The notes under the pieces were generated by a model that saw nothing but the letters and a program-made list of their open reading frames with translations, searched no databases and had not been told where the DNA came from. From Symsagittifera roscoffensis (taxonomy: Eukaryota > Xenacoelomorpha > Acoela > Convolutidae), in contig NC_087070.1 of NCBI RefSeq assembly GCF_963678635.1, positions 9,956,539-10,020,538 on the forward strand: a DNA stretch of 64,000 nucleotides, given 5' to 3'. This document shows positions 1 through 8,262 of the stretch, piece after piece. The position numbers and the translations under genes were made by a program. How positions within the stretch are numbered: position 1 is the stretch's first letter; the number at the start of each line of letters is the position of its first letter.

Positions 1-1
1 A

Positions 2-864
2 TGTAGACAAAAACAGCAAGACAATCAAAATAAACCTCAAAAATATAAAGAACCAAATAAATCATTCTACCAATACATGAAAAAAGATCAAAATCTACCG
101 AACAAAACAGTTTACAGCAACAACAGTTCAGGAAAACCACTCCCGAACAATACAAATTATACAAGAAATCAATCACCATATAACTCAAGTTATAGAGGAA
201 GATCACCAGAACGAAGAAACACGCAAAATTCATCACAAAATCACTACAATAGACCAAATAGTCGAAATAACTATTCCAGATCAAATTCAAATACACAACG
301 ATTTGTTTCTAGATCTAATTCCCAATCAAGAAATAATTACTACCCAAACAATCAATCACGAATTCATCATACAATAGGAATAGAAACTACTCCAATAATC
401 GGAATAGAAGTTATTCAAACAACCGAAACCAGAATTACCCGAACAATCAATCAAGGAATAACTCATATAATAGATCAAACTATAACAGACCAAAAAATAA
501 TTACCAAAACAGATCGCGAAATAATTCACAAAATCGACATTCAAGTTATAATAATCGTTATAGAAATTATTCCCAATCACCACACCGGAATAATAATAAC
601 TATAATAATTCTAATAATCGCCACAGAAGTAGTACACCTAAACATCAAAGACATATTAATCAAGTACAATCTAATCCAGAAACAACATCAGACCCTCCAG
701 GTATTGATGACACAGTAACTGATACGTTACAACTCAATCAAATAAACTGTGGATCATCAGATTCAGAAAGCGATGCAGAAAACACTCTCTCCATCAATAT
801 GATAAAAGTCGAAAATGACTATGAACCTGTTATATATGAACAACTTTTTTCATCACACATATAA
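2..864 (+). CDS. gag: gag C-terminal part, 5' partial and frame-broken
   Basis: The frame is open from the window's left edge (position 2) to about 360. The Asn/Ser/Arg-rich reading then continues in the next frame (-1) from about 362 to a TAA at 862-864. Repeated NNQSRNN/SYN-type units occur on both sides of the switch, so the change looks like a small deletion near 358-361 and not a programmed event. The basic, low-complexity segment suits a nucleic-acid-binding gag C-terminus. The last ~50 codons are acidic (a DSESDAE stretch). I see no complete CCHC knuckle in the visible part. After the stop at 862 the same frame stays open into the protease. An ATG at 77 exists but is internal. Confidence 0.65.
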
Positions 865-1680
865 GAGAATCAATCAGAACTCCTTCACAATTATTATATT
901 GAACCCGTCCATTCCACACCGACGACACAAAAAACTAATGAAATTAACACTACAAATCAACCCAATGAGAACGAAAAAACAAAATGCTTGAATACAAATC
1001 ACATCTATCAAAACATACAAAAAGAACAACCCAAAGAAAAAGTTTGGACAATACCATTTCTTTTAGAAAGTCCAAGAAGCAAAGAATTTCAACCACCAGA
1101 TCTTGAAATTGATTTTTTAATTGATTCAGGAGCAGAATCAAATATAATAAACATTCCCACATGGAATGAAATAAAAACCTTACACCCAAAGCTAACACCT
1201 CTTGAAACCTCCAGCAAACTAGCAAAAGCACAAGGATCAACATTAATAAACTACGGAAAAATTCAATTATTTCTTCTCCCCACAAGAACAATGGAGCAAA
1301 ACAAAATTTTAACCAAACCATTTAAACAAATATTCCATATCACTGATATTAAACACAATATCATTGGAATACCATTTATCTCTAAATATATACCAACAAT
1401 CAACATCTTGAATAGTAAAATATTAATCAAAGATAAATATACAAAAACAAAAGACACATCCCTAACATTTTTTCAAAGATTAAATAAACAACCACCATTC
1501 TTTTCAAAATTCTATCCAATATATAACCAACAAAGAAAACACTTGAAACCACTATCAGGAAACATATACAATTTTTCAATAAAGCAACATCACCAATATG
1601 ATAAAAAACAAAACAAACAAAAATTTTATATGTCAGATTTTGAATTCATAAATTTTTCAAAATCACAATCTCATCAATAA
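865..1680 (+). CDS. pro: retropepsin-type aspartic protease
   Basis: This is an open frame in the same register as the second part of gag, separated from it only by the TAA at 862-864. The active-site motif LIDSGAESN has its DSG triplet at 1123-1131, preceded by beta-strand-like hydrophobics. About 85 residues on comes the second conserved retropepsin element, IIGIPFISKY (around 1360-1390). The frame ends at TAA 1678-1680 and overlaps the pol frame, which is open from 1644. No ATG is needed if it is made as a gag-pro fusion; a TTG at 988 is not a credible eukaryotic start. Function: maturation cleavage of the polyprotein. Whether the stop at 862 is read through or is a decay mutation cannot be decided from one copy. 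Confidence 0.75.
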   Translation, partial: ENQSELLHNYYIEPVHSTPTTQKTNEINTTNQPNENEKTKCLNTNHIYQNIQKEQPKEKVWTIPFLLESPRSKEFQPPDLEIDFLIDSGAESNIINIPTWNEIKTLHPKLTPLETSSKLAKAQGSTLINYGKIQLFLLPTRTMEQNKILTKPFKQIFHITDIKHNIIGIPFISKYIPTINILNSKILIKDKYTKTKDTSLTFFQRLNKQPPFFSKFYPIYNQQRKHLKPLSGNIYNFSIKQHHQYDKKQNKQKFYMSDFEFINFSKSQSHQ

Positions 1681-4600
1681 AATATTTGAAAAACTCGAAT
1701 TCAGATATTATTTCCTTACATGTATACAACAATACACCTTACCAAGTAACATTACCTTTAGGACTTTTAGGCTATTGCGAAACCAACGCTACAATATCAC
1801 CAATACACGAAAAAGCATATCGTGTAAATAATATACTCCAATTACTAGATATTTGCCAATCCACAATTCTTAATGAAGAATTATCTATAAATAGTATAAT
1901 AAGTAACGAAAACAGAAATACGGATTATTTCACAAAAACCCCATATTTCAAACCTACATTCAACATAAGTAACTACACAGAGAGTCAACAGAAATTTTTA
2001 ACAATGTTTAATTTCCAACATTCACAAATAACACAAGACGAATTTGAAAAACTAGCAAAACAGCTAATTAAATATTCATCAGTCTATGCAACATCCAAAT
2101 TTGATGTTGGCAAAATCAGCTCATCACTACATCTCCCATTAAAACCAGACGCAGTTTTCAAAAAACAAAGAGCAAGTAAAGTACCAATTCACTTACACGA
2201 TAAAGTGAACAGATTACTCGACATTTTAGAACAATACAACATTATATCACCAGTAAACAAAGAGGAACAACCAAAAGGCAACACATCTATCAACCCTGTT
2301 ATCATTCTAGCCAAAGGAGAATCATTAAAAATTGTTCTCGATGCTAGATACCTCAACTCACTAATAGATGAATCAAAGTGTAATTGGCCCATTGAACCAA
2401 TACAAGTTATTTTAACAAATATAAACGGAAAATACTTTATCACCGCCGATATGAATAGTGCATATAATCAAATGCCATTAGATGAACAATCACGACGCTT
2501 AACACAATTTGTTATTGGAAACCAACAATACGAATTCAACCGCTTATTCTATGGAATATCCATAGGACCAGCAGCATTTTCAGCTTTTATGAGCAAAATT
2601 TTTCGACCACTAATACTCAAGAAAAGTGCAATCACCTATTTAGACGATGTTTTTATGCAATCACAGACAAAAGAGGAAATGTTCAATGTTTTAGAACAAT
2701 ATCACCAAATACTTCAGAACGAAAATCTGAAGGCCGCCCCCGATAAATCACACTTCTTTTTGACAAGAGTAAAATTCTTAGGACATAATATAGAAAGAAA
2801 AACAATCACCCCATTAAAATCACGCATTGATGCTATTCAAAAACTCCAACCACCAACAAACAAAAAGAAAATCCAAGAATTCCTTGGAATGTTGAATTTT
2901 TTAAGTAAATATGTCTATAAAATGCAATTATACCTAAGACCATTTTATAATATACTTAGACAACAAAATAATTTTGAATGGAACACAGAACATCAAGCAC
3001 GATTTGAAGAAATTAAAAAACTTCTAACTGAACAAATTTCAAACACAATTCCAGATTCAAATCAACCATTTTATGCAATGTGCGATGCTTCGAACTTTGG
3101 CATCGGCGCAGCGCTATTACAATCACATAATGGTACAAACAAAATGAACCTCATATCAGCAAATTCTCGATTATTCACTCAAGCAGAGCTACGACTCTCA
3201 ACTCTAATGAGAGAATGTACAGCCATAATATATACACTAACAGAATATGAATTTCTGATACTTGGATCAAAACATCCCACAGTTCTATTCACAGACCATA
3301 AACCAATCATCTTTCTTTTTACACAAAAGTCTAATCCAAACCACCGAGTTTATAGATTTCAACTCATTTTAATGAATTTCCCAAACTTACATATAGTTTG
3401 GACCGCAGGAAAAAATCTTGCATTACCAGACACCTTAAGTCGAAATACGCCACCTGAATTACTTACACGTAAAACCACAGTCGAAATACGCAAAAACATA
3501 AAATTCTACCTTGCAGAAAATGAAACATCACCCCGATTGGAATGCAAATATGCAGTAAAAACTGACGTTGAACAATCACAAATAAATAATTTACAACATT
3601 TCCCACTTTATTTAGATTGTCAAAATAATCACTATGAAGTTGATCTACTTGGAACATCAACTTTTAAACCAATCCCATATTCACAATGGATAAAAAATAA
3701 CACCCAACAAAAAAGAATAAAACAACACCCGCCTAAAAAAAACCATTTTCCACTAATTGAAAAAGAAAATTTAACTGATAAAATAAACTTATCAGGACCA
3801 CAAACAAACGATTCAAAATACACAATAAATCAAGTTTTTGACCTCCATGACCCACTTGACACAATACCCTTATCTAAATTAGAAATTGAAAACATTTTTC
3901 TCCCCCCAACAGAAACAATTACAATTTCAACACTGAAACAATATCAAAACCTTGACCCAGTAATTCGACAACTGAAATCATGGCACAAATATAAAACTAA
4001 ACCTATCAAAGCAGATTCAACTATTCTAGGAAACAAAACACTCCTCCGATATTTTCGAAAATTCAATAATACAACAATTAACGAAAACACAGACCTTCTA
4101 GAATACAAACTAAATGAATCTACAGTTCCCTGTCTCCCTTTAAGTATGATTCTTATAGCTTTTAATATTTCACATACACAAAATATTAAAGGACACTCTG
4201 GATCAGAAAAAACATATTCAAATTTTGTACAAAACTTTTATTTCCCAAATGCACCAATTTGGATAAAAGTACTATGCAATGACTGTATAGTATGTCAACT
4301 AAATAAACCTTACCCAAATCAAAAACAAATAGCACAAAAACAAGATTTTAAAGGACAAAGTTTGTACTTTAATCATCGTATCTCATTTGATACCAAAGGA
4401 CCAATTTCACCCTCATCCGAAGGAAACTCCTACATTATGGTAATTGTTGACGCATTTACACATTATGTAGCACTTAACCCAGTACCACATTGTAACGCTT
4501 ATTACGCTTACACAACACTCTATGAACACTGGATAGCAAAATTCGGACTACCAGAAATTTTAGTTACAGACAACGGTACAAAATTCATAAATAATGAAAT

Positions 4601-5669
4601 CATCACACTATGTCATTTATATAACATTAAACACAAACCACGTACATCTCACGCACCTTGGACAAACGGCTTAGTCGAAGGTATGAACCGTTCATTACAA
4701 GAATATCTCAGATGTATCATCAATGGAAATGATACAAGATATACCGAATGGTCAGCAGATGTAAAACTATTTCCCTTAGCATATAATTCACAAATCACGA
4801 CAACTTTAGGAATGTCACCATATGAAATGGTTTTTAACCAAAAGCCACGCAAACCAATAATGTTTACAGCAAACTCTCATAAAAACGCACAAGGTTATTG
4901 TCAACCAAATAAAGACTCAATTTGTTATAACCTACCATTACATACACACGATGAAGATCATTTTCATCACCCACAAATTCTTAAGTTAGCCTCCGGTACA
5001 CACACCGAATGGATTTTAAACAGAGATAAAAAACACAATGAAATTTACCAAAAGGTAACAAAAAAGTTGTTACAAAGGCAAAATATTAATGAACAAATAA
5101 ATTCACGCTTTACACCAGCCTCCGATTTAAAAATTGGAACATTTGTTTTAATACCCAATTTTAATACTCAAAAAGGAATTTCAAAAAAGTTACAACCCCT
5201 TCGTAAAGGACCATACCAAATAATTGCAAAACCCACTGATGTCACATATAAAATCACCGACTCAGATAAAAAAGAAATCGTTCAACACCGAAATAACCTA
5301 TTACCTTATTATCCAAAAGAATACGCACTCCGCGAACTAACTCAATTATATTCTTTTACAGGTTTAAAAGTTATTCAAAATGACCCACATACGGACAACA
5401 TAACAAAGGAACAAAATGATATTCACCTCGGAAATCAAAAAACAAAATCAAACACCACAAAGAACAATACAAAAAATCTCGATCAAAATACATCTCAAAA
5501 AGAAAGAAAAAATAGAAAAATGACAGAACAAATAATCCCCCAAAAACAAATCGACAAATCAGAACATAGAGAGTCTACACGACTTAGAAATCAACCACGT
5601 AAAAATTATAAAGTATTCATCCCACAATCTAAAATATTAAAGAAAGTTGAATTTCAAAAACAACCTTAA
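1644..5669 (+). CDS. pol: pol: reverse transcriptase, RNase H and integrase
   Basis: This is one intact frame from 1644 to TAA 5667-5669. No ATG occurs before residue ~107 (numbering from TTG 1686), which argues for entry by frameshift. RT: first catalytic Asp D255 in TADMNSAYNQ and the YLDDVF box at 318-321. RNase H: D467 (CDASNFGIGAA), E510, D537 (TDHKP) and D582 (LPDTLSR). Integrase: zinc motif H830, H837, C867 and C870, then a D902, D962, E998 core (DD35E spacing). A GPY/F-type module follows at 1175-1177. The tail ends with a basic RESTRLRNQP motif typical of Ty3/mdg4 C-termini. Every catalytic residue I looked for is present. Function: cDNA synthesis and integration. Confidence 0.95.
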   Translation: MHKFFKITISSIKYLKNSNSDIISLHVYNNTPYQVTLPLGLLGYCETNATISPIHEKAYRVNNILQLLDICQSTILNEELSINSIISNENRNTDYFTKTPYFKPTFNISNYTESQQKFLTMFNFQHSQITQDEFEKLAKQLIKYSSVYATSKFDVGKISSSLHLPLKPDAVFKKQRASKVPIHLHDKVNRLLDILEQYNIISPVNKEEQPKGNTSINPVIILAKGESLKIVLDARYLNSLIDESKCNWPIEPIQVILTNINGKYFITADMNSAYNQMPLDEQSRRLTQFVIGNQQYEFNRLFYGISIGPAAFSAFMSKIFRPLILKKSAITYLDDVFMQSQTKEEMFNVLEQYHQILQNENLKAAPDKSHFFLTRVKFLGHNIERKTITPLKSRIDAIQKLQPPTNKKKIQEFLGMLNFLSKYVYKMQLYLRPFYNILRQQNNFEWNTEHQARFEEIKKLLTEQISNTIPDSNQPFYAMCDASNFGIGAALLQSHNGTNKMNLISANSRLFTQAELRLSTLMRECTAIIYTLTEYEFLILGSKHPTVLFTDHKPIIFLFTQKSNPNHRVYRFQLILMNFPNLHIVWTAGKNLALPDTLSRNTPPELLTRKTTVEIRKNIKFYLAENETSPRLECKYAVKTDVEQSQINNLQHFPLYLDCQNNHYEVDLLGTSTFKPIPYSQWIKNNTQQKRIKQHPPKKNHFPLIEKENLTDKINLSGPQTNDSKYTINQVFDLHDPLDTIPLSKLEIENIFLPPTETITISTLKQYQNLDPVIRQLKSWHKYKTKPIKADSTILGNKTLLRYFRKFNNTTINENTDLLEYKLNESTVPCLPLSMILIAFNISHTQNIKGHSGSEKTYSNFVQNFYFPNAPIWIKVLCNDCIVCQLNKPYPNQKQIAQKQDFKGQSLYFNHRISFDTKGPISPSSEGNSYIMVIVDAFTHYVALNPVPHCNAYYAYTTLYEHWIAKFGLPEILVTDNGTKFINNEIITLCHLYNIKHKPRTSHAPWTNGLVEGMNRSLQEYLRCIINGNDTRYTEWSADVKLFPLAYNSQITTTLGMSPYEMVFNQKPRKPIMFTANSHKNAQGYCQPNKDSICYNLPLHTHDEDHFHHPQILKLASGTHTEWILNRDKKHNEIYQKVTKKLLQRQNINEQINSRFTPASDLKIGTFVLIPNFNTQKGISKKLQPLRKGPYQIIAKPTDVTYKITDSDKKEIVQHRNNLLPYYPKEYALRELTQLYSFTGLKVIQNDPHTDNITKEQNDIHLGNQKTKSNTTKNNTKNLDQNTSQKERKNRKMTEQIIPQKQIDKSEHRESTRLRNQPRKNYKVFIPQSKILKKVEFQKQP
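1650..1656 (+). promoter_or_regulatory. candidate -1 ribosomal frameshift site (A AAT TTT)
   Basis: The heptamer A AAT TTT is in the correct phase for the protease frame and lies inside the 1644-1680 overlap with pol, which is in the -1 frame. This matches the canonical X XXY YYZ slippery rule, and A AAU UUU is used at a known retroviral pro-pol junction. I could not make out a strong downstream stem-loop by eye. Confidence 0.6.
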
Positions 5670-6262
5670 TTCTACATTTAATAATCTTTGCACCTCTGAA
5701 ACATTTTACACTTTCAATTTTCAAGATAACATGCTGACAAACACGCAGCGATTCTAGTTCAAAATTAGCCAATAGGATTCATCCAATCCGTCACCTTCTA
5801 TAACTTTAACACAAACCAACTAGACGAAAAATATTAAACTCCAGGCATATCTATAACTATAACTCTACGACCTCCAGGTCAAAAATAAGCAAACCACTCC
5901 AACTTGACAACTAAAATAAATATCACCATCATATCATAACCCTCCCTTATCTAATAAACCAAAGATCAACAATATTTCCCCAACTCAGACCTGAAATATC
6001 CCCCAAACAAATATGTTAAATTAGCGTAAAGTAAAAGAACGACCATTTTATTTAGCCTAAAGTATAAAAATCTCAAAAATACCCCAGATCATTTGACAAA
6101 TGAAAATAAAGACAAAGAAGACCTCCCGATCACCATAAAAATTGCCCCCAACAATTTTTTACAAAACTCAACCCACTTGTCAAAAAACTAATAAATAATC
6201 CGACCACACTTGAAAATTGCCCCAAACAACAAAAAATAATCGATCACGAAGCCATTTCTTAA
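5670..6262 (+). other. non-coding gap between pol and accessory ORFs
   Basis: There is no ORF of note on either strand. The stretch is A/C-rich and carries several copies of a short pyrimidine motif of the form AT(N)CCCC(C)AA at about 5966, 5998, 6142 and 6212. Two of these (6136-6160 and 6204-6225) sit in partly repeated context. The motif recurs in the 3' non-coding region near 12,463 and 12,509. The stretch could hold splice acceptors or a regulatory element for the downstream ORFs. Confidence 0.4.
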
Positions 6263-6478
6263 ATGCTCTTCTATCAAACAGTCACTAAAATTATCACAAA
6301 CCTCAAACAATTTTTTACGATACTTGAAACTTTCATAATATTTCTTTTTGATATCCTTGAATCTTTTCTAATACTCTTAATCATTTTTTGTAATATTTTT
6401 TTAATTTTCTACACTATATTCGAACTATTTCTCCAACTTTCAAAAACCCTTGATTATATCCACAGGTACGATTTATAA
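6263..6478 (+). CDS. small hydrophobic ORF 1 (71 aa)
   Basis: ATG 6263 to TAA 6476-6478. The centre is almost continuously hydrophobic (Phe/Ile/Leu), enough for one long or two short membrane segments at about residues 18-58, with short polar ends. I do not recognise a family. It is followed 12 nt later by a second hydrophobic ORF in another frame. T-rich DNA alone yields Phe/Leu/Ile, but here the + strand is locally T-rich inside an element that is otherwise A-rich, which suggests a real coding constraint. It might be a viroporin-like or envelope-accessory protein; that is inference only. Confidence 0.4.
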   Translation: MLFYQTVTKIITNLKQFFTILETFIIFLFDILESFLILLIIFCNIFLIFYTIFELFLQLSKTLDYIHRYDL

Positions 6479-6489
6479 AACTTGTCTAA

Positions 6490-6666
6490 ATGATACGAAC
6501 TATTTTCAGTAGAACTGATATTTTTCTACTATTTGTAATTTTCATAACATTTCTATCATCCCTCATTTTGACCATATGCAAATGTATAAAGAAAGCAATC
6601 ATCACATTCGCTCTAGCAACAATCCTCCTAATTCTTTTCTTAGAAGAATACTATAATAAACATTAA
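6490..6666 (+). CDS. small hydrophobic ORF 2 (58 aa)
   Basis: ATG 6490 to TAA 6664-6666, in a different frame from its upstream neighbour. It has two predicted membrane helices (about residues 10-29 and 36-51) separated by a Cys/Lys-rich turn (CKCIKK), and an acidic EEYYNKH tail. The helix-basic loop-helix layout is a hairpin membrane-protein pattern. I recognise no homologue. With the preceding 71-aa ORF it makes a tandem pair of membrane miniproteins between pol and the envelope-like gene. Confidence 0.4.
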   Translation: MIRTIFSRTDIFLLFVIFITFLSSLILTICKCIKKAIITFALATILLILFLEEYYNKH

Positions 6667-6686
6667 CTTTTTCACTAAAAGAATAG

Positions 6687-7784
6687 ACCAAAAAGCTATC
6701 AAAAATTGCTACCCAAAAGTCACAAAGTCAGTCTTCACCGACATCATCCCAAGATAACCCAACAACACCTTCAACTACCCATAATCCTCAAACATCTACA
6801 CGAATTTCCTTTCAAGATAACCCATACACTTTTGAAGAACGACACGCTCGTTTATCAGAACCACTAGAACCAGTTCAACGACAAGCACCTCTAAGCGAAC
6901 CAACATATAACTTATACCCAACACTACCACAAGAATTAAGTAGAATAAGAAATCCTAGTCAAAACCAAAATACAGTCGAAATAAATAGACAAATTATACA
7001 TCCTCGACGAAACAGAAATTTTCAAACTCCCCGAGTTCATTTTGACATACCTCAATCCCCATCACAAAACACTCCAGAAAACCCCATTGGTACATTACCA
7101 GAAACCCCTACGCTTCTTTCACAACGTAGCACCTCAAGCCTACCATCAGATTACTTAGGTTCAACACCAACATCTGAACAAATACGTGAAAATCCCTTTA
7201 ACCCCCCAAACCAGGCATCACGACTACCATATTGGACAACACATTCATTTACACAAGGTGAATTAAATTTAGTCAATGATCCAATAGATATTTCTACGGA
7301 TACAACAACATCCTCATCACTACCAGAAACATTATCACTACCATCAACACCATCAATAAGCCAGATTTCACCACCACCTTTTAACTTAAATTTTCCAAAT
7401 AATCTCGACGCCAGATATCGAGAACAATCATCAACAAATATCCCTTTAAGACTAGATTGGAATACATTTACAGCCCCTCCACCATTATTTGGACAACATC
7501 TAGAAAGTAATCGCCTTCACAACTGGGCACTTAATAGATTACAATACCGACAAGACATTCACGACGATATCCGTGATCACAATATCCAAATACTTCAACA
7601 AAACAGTTTACAATTAAAGTTTGAAATCACAGTTAAATTAAACAACATTACTCAACATCCCTACCCATTAAACCCACCAAACATAACAGCCCAATCACTA
7701 CCACCACCATTTATAACCACTGAAGTAATATATAAATACGACAGATATACCAAAAAGACAATTGGTTACAATCACATTTTATAA
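6687..7784 (+). CDS. Pro/Ser/Thr-rich ORF of 365 codons without any ATG
   Basis: This frame is open from just after TAG 6684-6686 to TAA 7782-7784 and contains no methionine codon. The first ~230 residues are Pro/Ser/Thr/Gln-rich and look disordered, with repeated P-S-T clusters. From about residue 255 comes a more globular section with Trp residues (LRLDWNTF, LHNWALNRL) and alternating hydrophobics. Codon use (A-ending, NCA-rich) matches pol and the envelope-like ORF. Translation would need splicing to an upstream ATG, a non-AUG start or frameshifting. It does not overlap the preceding small ORF, so splicing is most likely. Layout loosely resembles that of the 602-aa ORF downstream (disordered half, then globular half). 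Family unknown. Confidence 0.6.
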   Translation, partial: TKKLSKIATQKSQSQSSPTSSQDNPTTPSTTHNPQTSTRISFQDNPYTFEERHARLSEPLEPVQRQAPLSEPTYNLYPTLPQELSRIRNPSQNQNTVEINRQIIHPRRNRNFQTPRVHFDIPQSPSQNTPENPIGTLPETPTLLSQRSTSSLPSDYLGSTPTSEQIRENPFNPPNQASRLPYWTTHSFTQGELNLVNDPIDISTDTTTSSSLPETLSLPSTPSISQISPPPFNLNFPNNLDARYREQSSTNIPLRLDWNTFTAPPPLFGQHLESNRLHNWALNRLQYRQDIHDDIRDHNIQILQQNSLQLKFEITVKLNNITQHPYPLNPPNITAQSLPPPFITTEVIYKYDRYTKKTIGYNHIL

Positions 7785-7808
7785 CCCATACTCAGGATTA
7801 TCATACAC

Positions 7809-8177
7809 ATGTATATTCTAAAATTATTAATTTTTCTCCAACTCCTTTTTCTAGTAATCTCAAATCAAAACATAAACCCTTCTCCCCGCACAGGACCCCA
7901 AGATTTATTAGTAACACATTACGATTGTGAAGAAAACGAACAAAAAACACTACACAAGTATGCAATAAACCAAGTATCACAGTGCGAAACAGAACCCCAA
8001 GCCATAGAAACTACAAATGTAATAGCAACACTTTATTCAAAAGCCCGAGCAACTACAGTTATAGGATATAAATTCACAGCAACATTTTCTGAAAAGAAAG
8101 TACATTGTTCACAAGTCTCAAACGGAAATAAAAACCGACTTGACCATGAATCATTCTACCAGAGTAATATAGAATGA
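7809..8177 (+). CDS. env: envelope-like glycoprotein, N-terminal fragment with signal peptide
   Basis: ATG 7809 is followed by a strong signal peptide (hydrophobic residues ~4-17, cleavage likely near VISNQ). A short ectodomain start follows, with Cys at residues ~39, 56 and 98. The frame is ended by TGA 8175-8177, but coding-like sequence carries on in the same frame for ~40 codons. A further frame change in a T-run near 8275-8282 then leads into the long downstream frame. It lies 24 nt after the stop of the Pro/Ser/Thr-rich ORF and in the same frame. This is the beginning of a gene now broken by one in-frame stop and one frame change. Confidence 0.65.
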   Translation: MYILKLLIFLQLLFLVISNQNINPSPRTGPQDLLVTHYDCEENEQKTLHKYAINQVSQCETEPQAIETTNVIATLYSKARATTVIGYKFTATFSEKKVHCSQVSNGNKNRLDHESFYQSNIE

Positions 8178-8262
8178 CTTTTACATCTCAATCCCGAAGA
8201 TTGTAAAAACGAGTTACTCCGACTAAACATCACAAAAAATAAAAACACAGATAGAAAGTTAG

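Noticed and set aside
356-583. Minus-strand frames mirroring gag, pol and env
   Set aside because: The A-rich coding strand gives long Leu/Phe/Ile mirror frames; all lie opposite stronger + strand coding.
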